A DNA stretch of 10,742 nucleotides from an uncultured Clostridia bacterium (GTDB taxonomy: Bacteria; Bacillota_A; Clostridia; Christensenellales; CAG-138): positions 1 to 10,742 of the forward strand of contig CAMNHT010000025.1 in the NCBI GenBank assembly GCA_946539625.1, in the 5' to 3' direction. Positions 1 through 7,209 of the stretch are shown in pieces; position 1 is the stretch's first letter; every line of letters begins with the position of its first letter. Both the position numbers and the translations under genes were made by a program. The notes below the pieces were generated by a model. It saw only the letters and a list, made by a program, of their open reading frames with translations, ran no database searches and had not been told where the DNA came from.

Positions 1-30
1 ACGCTTCATAGCGGACTTGATGTTTGCCAA
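1..30 (-). CDS. rpsT: 30S ribosomal protein S20, N-terminal fragment, TTG start
   Basis: Read on the minus strand, ten codons from a TTG at 30-28 give M-A-N-I-K-S-A-M-K-R, which matches the very conserved start of ribosomal protein S20 (usually MANIKSAIKR). S20 binds 16S rRNA in the small subunit. The rest lies beyond the left edge. The start is supported by a strong Shine-Dalgarno sequence (AGGGGGTG, plus-strand 38-45) seven bases upstream. The nearby ATG in another frame hits a stop after nine codons, and no other in-frame start gives the S20 sequence. A UUG start is also known for rpsT of Escherichia coli. The gene is transcribed divergently from groES. Identification rests on only ten residues, but they are diagnostic. 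Confidence 0.85.
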   Translation of the reverse strand, partial: MANIKSAMKR

Positions 31-60
31 AGCATTTCACCCCCTGTAAGATTTGCCCGA

Positions 61-81
61 CCGTTTCTCCGGTACGAACGG
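61..81 (-). repeat. Inverted repeat in the rpsT leader
   Basis: CCGTT (61-65) and AACGG (77-81) are perfect inverted arms around an 11-base loop. An overlapping alternative pairs CTCCG (67-71) with CGGAG (79-83). Given the predicted start near 80, the first version would lie at or very close to the 5' end of the rpsT transcript, where a hairpin could protect the mRNA or take part in S20 feedback. This is a short stem and the function is inference. Confidence 0.35.
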
Positions 82-86
82 AGTAC

Positions 87-115
87 ATAATACCATAAAA
101 GATTCCACAATGCAA
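87..115 (-). promoter_or_regulatory. Predicted sigma-A promoter of rpsT
   Basis: On the minus strand, a -35 TTGCAT (plus-strand 110-115) is followed by a 17-base spacer and a -10 TATTAT (87-92). TGG just before the -10 gives an extended -10. Transcription would begin near 80, leaving a leader of about 50 bases before the TTG start. The -10 and spacing are good and the -35 is only a partial match to TTGACA. Confidence 0.7.
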
Positions 116-260
116 GGATTATTTTTATGAATTTTCATCTTTTTTCACGAATACGCTGCCAATGCGGATCATGCATGCGGTTCCGACACCCTGCGGACCG
201 AAACGACTTTTTTTGTCGTATCTGATCGTATGATACAGAGTTCACAACTTCGTTGCATTT

Positions 261-280
261 CCCCGATTGACAATCAGGGG
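261..280. repeat. Imperfect palindrome covering the groES -35 box
   Basis: CCCC (261-264) and GATTG (265-269) are mirrored by CAATC (271-275) and GGGG (277-280), with one central A and one unpaired A at 276. The dyad contains the whole -35 hexamer. It is separate from CIRCE and could be a second operator, or chance symmetry around TTGACA. Confidence 0.5.
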
Positions 281-295
281 AGGGGTCACTATAAT
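267..295 (+). promoter_or_regulatory. Consensus sigma-A promoter of groESL
   Basis: TTGACA (267-272) and TATAAT (290-295) are both perfect consensus hexamers separated by exactly 17 bases. Transcription should start near 302, a few bases before the CIRCE element. Such a strong promoter held down by HrcA is the usual arrangement for groESL in Firmicutes. Confidence 0.93.
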
Positions 296-307
296 AGGGG
301 ACGATGG

Positions 308-334
308 TTAGCACTCGGAAGGAATGAGTGCTAA
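308..334. promoter_or_regulatory. CIRCE element (HrcA operator)
   Basis: TTAGCACTC (308-316), nine bases, then GAGTGCTAA (326-334) is an exact match to the CIRCE consensus. HrcA binds this dyad and represses class I heat-shock genes, while GroEL keeps HrcA active, giving feedback on chaperonin level. Its place between the predicted start site and the groES ribosome binding site fits repression and also puts a hairpin in the mRNA leader. hrcA itself is not in this window. Confidence 0.98.
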
Positions 335-358
335 AAGATTCACAGGAGGTATGAAAAT

Positions 359-631
359 ATGTCATTGAAACCGTTGTTCGATCGCGTTGTGATTCGGAAC
401 ATCGAAACGGAAGAGGTCACCAAGGGCGGCATCCTTCTGACGAGCGCTTCGAAAGAAAAGCCGCAGATGGCGGAGGTGCTTTCGGTCGGTCCCGGCGCAA
501 AGGACGTCGAGATGGTCGTCAAGGTCGGCGATAAAGTAGTATACCAGAAATATGCCGGTACGGAAGTAAAGATCGACGGGCAGGAAGTCATTGTCATCAA
601 GCAGAACGACATTCTTGCGATCGTTGAATAA
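359..631 (+). CDS. groES: Co-chaperonin GroES (Cpn10)
   Basis: This 90-residue protein is the heptameric lid of the cytosolic GroEL folding chamber. The sequence shows the family in full: the N-terminal strand KPLFDRVVIR (residues 4-13), a mobile loop around residues 16-36 with the GroEL-contacting hydrophobic stretch GGILL (23-27), the EKPQ segment (33-36), GPG at 44-46, and the C-terminal DILAIVE. Length is typical of short Clostridia GroES. The ATG at 359 is chosen because AGGAGGT (344-350) lies eight bases upstream; an ATG at 351 meets a stop after five codons. groEL follows after 15 bases, so the two are one transcript under CIRCE/HrcA control. Confidence 0.98.
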   Translation: MSLKPLFDRVVIRNIETEEVTKGGILLTSASKEKPQMAEVLSVGPGAKDVEMVVKVGDKVVYQKYAGTEVKIDGQEVIVIKQNDILAIVE

Positions 632-2278
<1,647 letters not shown>

Positions 2279-2299
2279 TTCGGAACACGAAAGCGATGG

Positions 2300-2323
2300 G
2301 GGAGTCTTCGGACTCCCTTTTTT
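2300..2323 (+). terminator. Rho-independent terminator of groESL
   Basis: GGGAGTC (2300-2306), loop TTCG (2307-2310), GACTCCC (2311-2317), then six T. The stem is seven perfect base pairs closed by C(UUCG)G, an exceptionally stable tetraloop. It separates groESL from the next gene. Confidence 0.95.
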
Positions 2324-2346
2324 ATGCTTCAAAACAAGTCCTTTGC

Positions 2347-2375
2347 TTGCATTTCCCGCGGATCCGCGATATACT
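2347..2375 (+). promoter_or_regulatory. Predicted promoter of the dockerin gene
   Basis: TTGCAT (2347-2352), a 17-base spacer and TATACT (2370-2375) form a plausible sigma-A promoter, starting transcription near 2382 and giving a leader of about 20 bases. The spacer carries a perfect 12-base palindrome. The position just after the groEL terminator supports a separate transcript. Confidence 0.6.
2357..2368. repeat. Perfect palindrome in the promoter spacer
   Basis: CGCGGATCCGCG is a perfect 12-base palindrome located between the -35 and -10 boxes of the dockerin gene. A site here would block RNA polymerase if bound by a dimeric repressor. No known regulator can be assigned; a chance palindrome is possible. 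Confidence 0.5.
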
Positions 2376-2402
2376 GTTAAAAAATCCGAAAGGTCATATG
2401 AC

Positions 2403-4292
2403 ATGAGAAAGCCGTTCCGCAGCGTCATACTCGTTTTTTTATCAATCCTGCTGTGTTTTGCAGGTTTTGATACGGTTGCGGATGAGGTCATTTTCGGCGA
2501 CGCCGACGGAAACGGAGAGCTTACCGCGCAGGATGCGAGCTGTATTTCAAGACATCTGAATCGGTTCCGAATGATGGATGCGGCGGCCGTGAGCCGCGCC
2601 GATTTTGACGGAGACGGAGAAATAACGGAGAAAGACGCTTCGCTGATCCTGAGCTCTTTCATGTCAAACGAATTCTTCGTACCGGCTGCGAAGTCGTTTT
2701 CCATGCTGGTAACGTCCGAATTGGCAGGCAACGCATGGGATCCGAAGGCAACATCGGAGAATCCTTCCGTTACCGCGATCAATACCGCAACTTGCATCAG
2801 AGATCTCAGGAATGCCGATCCGAATCTATTGCTGTTTGACGTCGGCGGTTCGATCTTCGGCAGCTCCATCGCGGACGATTATGCGGAACGCGTCGATCGC
2901 TCCCGCGGACCGATCACGTCCTTGTTCATTCAGCTGAAATATAACGCGGTTCTTCTCGGCGATGAGGCGTTTTCCTATTCATCCGGCGATGTACGGCGCG
3001 AGGTCAATGCACTTCAGAGCAAAAATATTCCGGTGCTCGGTGCGAATATGAAGAACAGTGACCCTACGATTTTCGATACGCCCGATACACTGTGGAACGG
3101 GCTTTTACCGTATCTCATTCTAGATATACCGCAGAACGATGCGACCGCAGACCCGTTGCGGGTTGCCGTGATCGGAATGACGGATCCGTATCTTTCCGAT
3201 CCGTATGCGCCGGATGAGATCACTGCGGAAGATCTGATCACAACCTATGCGAGACTGCGAAAGGAGCTTCGAAACAGCGCCGACTATACGGTACTGCTGT
3301 ATCACGGAAGCGCGGAATCGGATTTGCAGGAGGAATGCGCATACACGCTGAGAGATCTTCTGAAGAAAACGGACAGCATTGACCTTGTTGTATCGTCGCA
3401 CAACGGGACGGGCAGCGTACGTTCCGAAAAAAACGCGAACGGCGTCGAGGTCCCCATCATCTCACTTACAGGCGGCACGAAGACGATCACGAAGATCTCT
3501 GTGTCTTTGCGTGAGAACGGCCGTCCGGCTGTTTTGATCAACGAAATAGACACCTCCGAAACCGAACCCGATCCGGAACTCAAAAACAGCATCCGCGCCT
3601 ACGTAAGTCCGCTGTCCGCCGTTCTGGACGCTGCCATCACATACCTCGGACAGCAGCTTGAACCGTTTGACGGCAAGGCGCTGTGCATGACGGATGCGAT
3701 CCAGCTCACGCATGAAATGCAGCTGTTCGCTGCGCAGGACTGGATGAATTACAATGACGTCGACCTTCCGAACGAACTGGTTTCGATCGCTTACCCGTAT
3801 ATTCCGATCGGAAGTCTCAAGGAAGGACTGCTGACCTATCGTGATCTGTATGTGCTGGATACCGAAACGCCTCACTACACGCTTATGATACTTCGCGGCG
3901 CTGAGCTGCGCGCATGGCTGAAAGCATACGCAGGAACGGTCATGCAGCAGGATACGATCTATTCCCTCTACGGATTATCCTATCTCCTGAATTCACTGAA
4001 CCCCGAAGCTCCGCTCGGCTTTTTGGAGTATGCTTCCGGACGTTCCGTAGATGACGACGATCTCTTTACGGTGATTCTCGCAGAACGAACGGAAGGCGAA
4101 CTGAACATGCGCCGGTACATCGACGAAGAATGGATGCCGTACGAAGATCGCGTCATCGAAGGATTCCAGCTTCCGAAGCCGTACGAAGTCGAAACGATCG
4201 ATCAGAATCCCGTCATCGACGCGCTTGTCGCATATCTCGAGACCGTACAGACATTGAAGCTCGAACACCTGTACAGCTGGATCATCATCTGA
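2403..4292 (+). CDS. Secreted dockerin protein with degenerate 5'-nucleotidase-like domains
   Basis: This 629-residue protein starts with a signal peptide (basic MRKPFR, hydrophobic core about 8-21, likely cleavage after A26). A type I dockerin follows, with two calcium loops, D33-D44 (DADGNGELTAQD) and D67-D78 (DFDGDGEITEKD), which should bind a cohesin at the cell surface. Residues about 99-375 follow the layout of the UshA/CpdB metallophosphatase domain and about 380-600 that of the 5'-nucleotidase C-terminal domain (GLLTYRDLY, ILRGAELRAWL). The usual DLHG reads ELAG (106-109), GD reads GG (148-149), GNHEF reads GDEAF (186-190), GHxH reads SHNG (332-335), and NGGGIR is gone; H301 and H333 remain. 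It is probably catalytically dead and may be a binding or structural protein. The ATG at 2403 has AAAGGT (2389-2394) eight bases upstream; an upstream in-frame ATG lies inside groEL and is unlikely. The gene stands alone, and no terminator is seen after it. Confidence 0.85.
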   Translation: MRKPFRSVILVFLSILLCFAGFDTVADEVIFGDADGNGELTAQDASCISRHLNRFRMMDAAAVSRADFDGDGEITEKDASLILSSFMSNEFFVPAAKSFSMLVTSELAGNAWDPKATSENPSVTAINTATCIRDLRNADPNLLLFDVGGSIFGSSIADDYAERVDRSRGPITSLFIQLKYNAVLLGDEAFSYSSGDVRREVNALQSKNIPVLGANMKNSDPTIFDTPDTLWNGLLPYLILDIPQNDATADPLRVAVIGMTDPYLSDPYAPDEITAEDLITTYARLRKELRNSADYTVLLYHGSAESDLQEECAYTLRDLLKKTDSIDLVVSSHNGTGSVRSEKNANGVEVPIISLTGGTKTITKISVSLRENGRPAVLINEIDTSETEPDPELKNSIRAYVSPLSAVLDAAITYLGQQLEPFDGKALCMTDAIQLTHEMQLFAAQDWMNYNDVDLPNELVSIAYPYIPIGSLKEGLLTYRDLYVLDTETPHYTLMILRGAELRAWLKAYAGTVMQQDTIYSLYGLSYLLNSLNPEAPLGFLEYASGRSVDDDDLFTVILAERTEGELNMRRYIDEEWMPYEDRVIEGFQLPKPYEVETIDQNPVIDALVAYLETVQTLKLEHLYSWIII

Positions 4293-4321
4293 CAAAAGTC
4301 GTGCGGACACGGCAATCAACT

Positions 4322-4350
4322 GCATGGAGCACGCGGATGATTCATATGCT
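4322..4350 (+). promoter_or_regulatory. Weak candidate sigma-E-type promoter of yqfC
   Basis: GCATGGA (4322-4328) resembles the sporulation sigma-E -35 (GCATATT) and CATATGCT (4343-4350) its -10 (CATACAAT), 14 bases apart. The yqfCD genes are sigma-E dependent in Bacillus subtilis, which makes the site plausible, but both boxes match only in part. Transcription would start almost at the yqfC ATG. This is a tentative call. Confidence 0.25.
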
Positions 4351-4355
4351 GTATT

Positions 4356-4637
4356 ATGAAACGGAAACGAATGATATTGCGGCAGGTTCTGAAAACAGCC
4401 GATCTTCCGCAGGAGCTGGACGCACATCGCTTTTTCGTACAATGGTACGGCGCGGATGAATGTCTGGTGGAGCAGCATCGGGGCATTCTGTGCTTTGACA
4501 GCAATACGCTCCGCTTTGCTACGGATCAGGGAACACTGATCGTCACGGGTCAGTCGCTTGAGCTGGAAGCGCTGACAGATTCCCGCGCAAAAATAAACGG
4601 ACAAATCATATCCCTTTCGATCGAGGTCAAAAGTTGA
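4356..4637 (+). CDS. yqfC: Sporulation protein YqfC (YabP/YqfC family)
   Basis: A 93-residue protein of the YabP/YqfC family, small proteins made in the mother cell during sporulation; the biochemical role is unknown. The family pattern is visible: a short basic N-terminus, a strand pattern through RFFVQWYGADECLVEQHRGI (residues about 25-44), the LRFAT-GTLIVTG segment, and a C-terminal AKINGQIISLSIE. Identity is further supported by yqfD directly downstream, as throughout spore-forming Firmicutes. The ATG at 4356 is the only usual start after an in-frame stop at 4338-4340. Unusually, no Shine-Dalgarno sequence precedes it. The 63 bases upstream contain no clear terminator or vegetative promoter. 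The stop overlaps the start of yqfD (TGATG). Confidence 0.85.
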   Translation: MKRKRMILRQVLKTADLPQELDAHRFFVQWYGADECLVEQHRGILCFDSNTLRFATDQGTLIVTGQSLELEALTDSRAKINGQIISLSIEVKS

Positions 4638-5794
4638 TGTGGCATTTTCTGAAAGGGTATGTTATAATCCGTGCAGAAGGATTATGCAGCGCACGGTTTC
4701 TGAAGAGAATCACGAACGCGGGCATTCCGGTTGCGGACGTTCGGAAAGAAGGAGACGCGGCAATTCTCTTTCGGATACCTGCCAAGCGGTTTTACGATCT
4801 CAGAAAGCTCAGAAAGGGTCTGCCGCTGCGCATTCGGATCGTCCGACGCGGCGGACTTCCGTTCCGGCTCGAAAAGCTGTACAAACGGCCGGTTCTTTGG
4901 ACCGGCACGTGTTTGCTGTTTGCGGGTATCGCGTTTCTTTCAACGCGGATCTGGTTCATCCGGATCGTCGAAACAAAACGCGTCGACCCGGAAGAGATTA
5001 CGGAACTGTTGGCGGAACGCGGGATATATCCGGGCGCATACCTTGAGGGACCGATCCTGATTACAGCCGCAAACGATCTGTCTGCACAGATACATGACGC
5101 CGCATGGATCGGGCTTGATCGCGAAGGTGTTCTGCTGACCGTAAACGTCGTGGAATCATTACCCGAATCGCTTCAGCGCGCGGACCGTGTTCCGTCGGAT
5201 ATCACCGCCGAAAAGGATGGGGTCATCACTTCGATTCAGGTCATGCGCGGACAGGCAAACGTAAAGATCGGAGATTCTGTCAGGAAAGGATCCGTACTGA
5301 TTTCCGGAGAAGTTGTCTATAAAGATCGGTACATTGATATGGCAGCCGACGGCGTCGTGTATGCCGCTGTACAGTACCGGGTCGAAACAGAGCTTCCAGA
5401 AAGGATCACGGAAGCTTACGAGACAGAAGCAACCGAAACGGTTCGCATCCTGCGCGTATGGAATTACGAGATCCTGCGTACAGAACCGCAATTCGAACAT
5501 TACCGGATGATCGGGCCGGGCGCGATCCGTTCAAACGGTCTGCTGCCGGTTTCGATCGAAACGCAGGAAGCCTGTGAGATTGCGTTCCGCGAACGAACGC
5601 TCTCACAGGAGGAAGCGGAGGAATACGCGCTCGCAAGCGCACGGGAGCAGGCATTTTCGATGGTCCCGCACGACGCGTCGATCATCAACACTTACGGAAC
5701 GATCCGCACGGTGAACGGCAAGCACGTTGCCGTCGTGATCGTGACTGCGGAAGAAATCATCGGAAAAACGGAGGAAGAATCGCGTGACAGATGA
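4637..5794 (+). CDS. yqfD: Sporulation protein YqfD (membrane-anchored)
   Basis: YqfD (385 residues) is a sporulation protein conserved with YqfC; its molecular function is not established. The N-terminal cytosolic part contains the conserved GYVIIRAEG (residues 7-15), followed by a basic region and one transmembrane segment (about 86-108). After it, IWFIRIVETKRVDPEEITE begins a POTRA-like fold resembling that of FtsQ/DivIB, placing about 275 C-terminal residues outside the membrane. The segment TAEKDGVITSIQVMRGQANV resembles a biotinyl-lipoyl-like hairpin (inference). The ATG at 4637 is chosen because it overlaps the yqfC stop and has GAGGT (4624-4627 region) about nine bases before it; a TTG at 4634 would add one residue. 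The 3' end overlaps phoH by 11 bases. Confidence 0.9.
   Translation: MWHFLKGYVIIRAEGLCSARFLKRITNAGIPVADVRKEGDAAILFRIPAKRFYDLRKLRKGLPLRIRIVRRGGLPFRLEKLYKRPVLWTGTCLLFAGIAFLSTRIWFIRIVETKRVDPEEITELLAERGIYPGAYLEGPILITAANDLSAQIHDAAWIGLDREGVLLTVNVVESLPESLQRADRVPSDITAEKDGVITSIQVMRGQANVKIGDSVRKGSVLISGEVVYKDRYIDMAADGVVYAAVQYRVETELPERITEAYETEATETVRILRVWNYEILRTEPQFEHYRMIGPGAIRSNGLLPVSIETQEACEIAFRERTLSQEEAEEYALASAREQAFSMVPHDASIINTYGTIRTVNGKHVAVVIVTAEEIIGKTEEESRDR
4640..4668 (+). promoter_or_regulatory. Candidate internal vegetative promoter in yqfD
   Basis: Within the first codons of yqfD, TGGCAT (4640-4645), a 17-base spacer and a perfect TATAAT (4663-4668) form a sigma-A-like promoter. The TGT before the -10 makes it an extended -10, which lowers the need for a good -35. 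The -35 is one base from the TTGCAT used by three other promoters here. It could give phoH through recO a housekeeping supply independent of sporulation control. The bases also encode the conserved YVIIR, so coincidence is possible. Confidence 0.45.
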
Positions 5795-6779
5795 ATCGGG
5801 GAAGTCGATCGCACGGATCGAGCTGGAATCCATGGATGATTCCATCGGGCTGTTCGGCGTATACGATGAAAACCTGAATGTTTTTGAAGAAGAGATCGGC
5901 GTCAAGATCCGCATCCACTCCGACGGCATCGCCATAGAGGGCGATGAAGAGCAGGTGCAGCTCTGCCGGACGATCCTTGAAAAGCTTCTGGACATGCAGC
6001 GAAAAGGCGAGCCGATCAACCGCGGACGCATCCGCTATGCGATCGACATTGCAAAGGACGGCAAAGCCGAAATGATCAAGGAGATCATGGGCGACGTCGT
6101 CGCGCTGACGAACCGGGGCAAGCAGATCAAGTGCAAAACACTCGGTCAGAAAAAATATATTCAGGCGCTGAAATCGCATGAGCTTGTTTTCGGCGTCGGC
6201 CCGGCAGGTACCGGCAAAACGTATCTTGCCGTCGCAATGGCGGTGGTTGCGTTCAAAAACAAAGAGGTCGAACGCATCATCCTGACGCGTCCCGCCGTGG
6301 AAGCGGGCGAAAAGCTCGGCTTTCTGCCGGGCGATCTGCAGAACAAGGTCGATCCGTATCTCCGCCCGCTCTATGACGCGCTGCAGGAGTTTTTCGGTCT
6401 TGAAACATATAAACAACTGATGGAACGCGGCGCGATCGAAGTGGCGCCGCTCGCGTATATGCGCGGACGCACGCTGAACAACGCGTTCATCATTCTCGAT
6501 GAAGCGCAGAACTGCTCGATCGAACAGATGAAGATGTTCCTGACGCGATTCGGCGAAGGCAGCCGCATCGTTGTGACCGGCGATGTGACGCAGATCGACC
6601 TCCCGAAGGAGAAGATGAGCGGTCTCGTCCACGCGATCCGCGTGCTGGACGGCGTTGAGGGCATCTCCGTGGTGAAGCTGACGCACAAGGACGTTGTTCG
6701 GCACGAGCTTGTGCAGCGCATCATTCAGGCATACGAAAAACATGAGAACGCCAGAAACAGGGAGCGGAACGATGGTTGA
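5784..6779 (+). CDS. phoH: PhoH-like ATPase (PhoH/YbeZ family)
   Basis: A 331-residue cytosolic PhoH-family P-loop NTPase, related to the N-terminal half of superfamily I helicases and linked to RNA metabolism; in many bacteria its gene lies next to ybeY. Residues 1-115 form the N-terminal region, KH-like in related proteins. The ATPase follows: Walker A GPAGTGKT (139-146), LTRPAVEAGEKLGFLPGD downstream, Walker B IILDEAQN (236-243), and VVTGDVTQIDLP as the sensor region. The start is a GTG at 5784 with GGAGG (5770-5774) nine bases upstream. It overlaps yqfD by 11 bases at its start and ybeY by 8 bases at its end, suggesting coupled translation. In Bacillus and many Clostridia the next gene is pgpH; here it is absent. 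Confidence 0.96.
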   Translation: MTDESGKSIARIELESMDDSIGLFGVYDENLNVFEEEIGVKIRIHSDGIAIEGDEEQVQLCRTILEKLLDMQRKGEPINRGRIRYAIDIAKDGKAEMIKEIMGDVVALTNRGKQIKCKTLGQKKYIQALKSHELVFGVGPAGTGKTYLAVAMAVVAFKNKEVERIILTRPAVEAGEKLGFLPGDLQNKVDPYLRPLYDALQEFFGLETYKQLMERGAIEVAPLAYMRGRTLNNAFIILDEAQNCSIEQMKMFLTRFGEGSRIVVTGDVTQIDLPKEKMSGLVHAIRVLDGVEGISVVKLTHKDVVRHELVQRIIQAYEKHENARNRERNDG

Positions 6780-7209
6780 CGTTTTTTCCGATACGGTCGC
6801 ACTTACCGATGATGAGCGGACAAGCATGGAGCGTGCCGCGCTCGCCGCGCTTGAAAGCGAAGGCCGCGACGGCGATCTGACGATCCTTATTGATACGCCG
6901 GAGCGCATTCAGACGCTGAACCGTGAGTTCCGGAATGTCGACACCGTGACCGACGTGCTGACGTTTCCTGCATGGGAAGGGGAGATCTCTCTTTCGGCAG
7001 ACGGATATCTCGGCGATATCATGATCTGTTATGAACGCGCAAAGGAACAGGCGGTAACCTATGGACATTCTTTGATGCGCGAGCTTTCGTTTCTTGCCGT
7101 GCACGGCGTGCTGCATCTTTTGGGCTACGATCATATGACGGAAGCGGACGAGCGTGTGATGCGCGAAAAACAAACGGCGATCTTAGACAGCATAGGAGTA
7201 ACAAGATGA
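6772..7209 (+). CDS. ybeY: Endoribonuclease YbeY (16S rRNA maturation)
   Basis: YbeY, 145 residues, is a zinc-dependent single-strand endoribonuclease needed for 16S rRNA 3' end maturation and ribosome quality control. The zinc motif HGVLHLLGYDH provides H111, H115 and H121, the full H-x3-H-x5-H set. The conserved LNREFRNVDTVTDVLTFP and GYLGDIMICYERA segments lie upstream in the usual order. The ATG at 6772 is chosen because AGGGAG (6759-6764) is seven bases before it and the protein then has normal family length; a longer reading frame from 6694 would add 26 residues overlapping phoH. It overlaps phoH by 8 bases and its stop overlaps the cdd start as ATGA. dgkA, which commonly follows ybeY, is absent. 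Confidence 0.97.
   Translation: MVDVFSDTVALTDDERTSMERAALAALESEGRDGDLTILIDTPERIQTLNREFRNVDTVTDVLTFPAWEGEISLSADGYLGDIMICYERAKEQAVTYGHSLMRELSFLAVHGVLHLLGYDHMTEADERVMREKQTAILDSIGVTR

Larger units (their letters stand above)
31..358. other. Divergent rpsT-groES intergenic region
   Basis: This 328-base stretch has no credible gene. It holds the rpsT ribosome binding site and promoter on the minus strand (38-115) and the groES promoter, CIRCE operator and ribosome binding site on the plus strand (261-350). Between them (116-260) I see only small repeats: ACGAC-T7-GTCGT at 203-219, a direct repeat TCGTAT at 216-221 and 226-231, and GTATC/GATAC at 218-236. None can be assigned to a known regulator. 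Confidence 0.8.

Noticed and set aside
135..365. 76-codon minus-strand frame in the rpsT-groES spacer
   Set aside because: It covers the groES promoter, CIRCE and start codon, has no ribosome binding site and no recognisable protein pattern.
4300..4333. CGTGC/GCACG inverted repeat after the dockerin gene as a terminator
   Set aside because: Five-base arms with a 24-base loop and no T-run; not a credible rho-independent terminator.
4130..4459. 109-codon plus-strand frame spanning the end of the dockerin gene and yqfC start
   Set aside because: Arg/Ser-rich out-of-frame translation of two better-supported genes, with no motif or ribosome binding site.
4639..5060. Two plus-strand frames of 135 and 109 codons inside yqfD
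   Set aside because: Both are out-of-frame readings of yqfD, which has the family pattern, membrane segment and coupled start.
6694..6771. 26-codon N-terminal extension of YbeY
   Set aside because: It overlaps phoH and adds residues not typical of YbeY; the ATG at 6772 has a correctly spaced AGGGAG and gives normal length.
5757..6908. 383-codon open frame on the minus strand, opposite phoH
   Set aside because: It lies fully antisense to the well-identified phoH and part of ybeY, with low-complexity His/Asp/Arg-rich translation typical of shadow frames.
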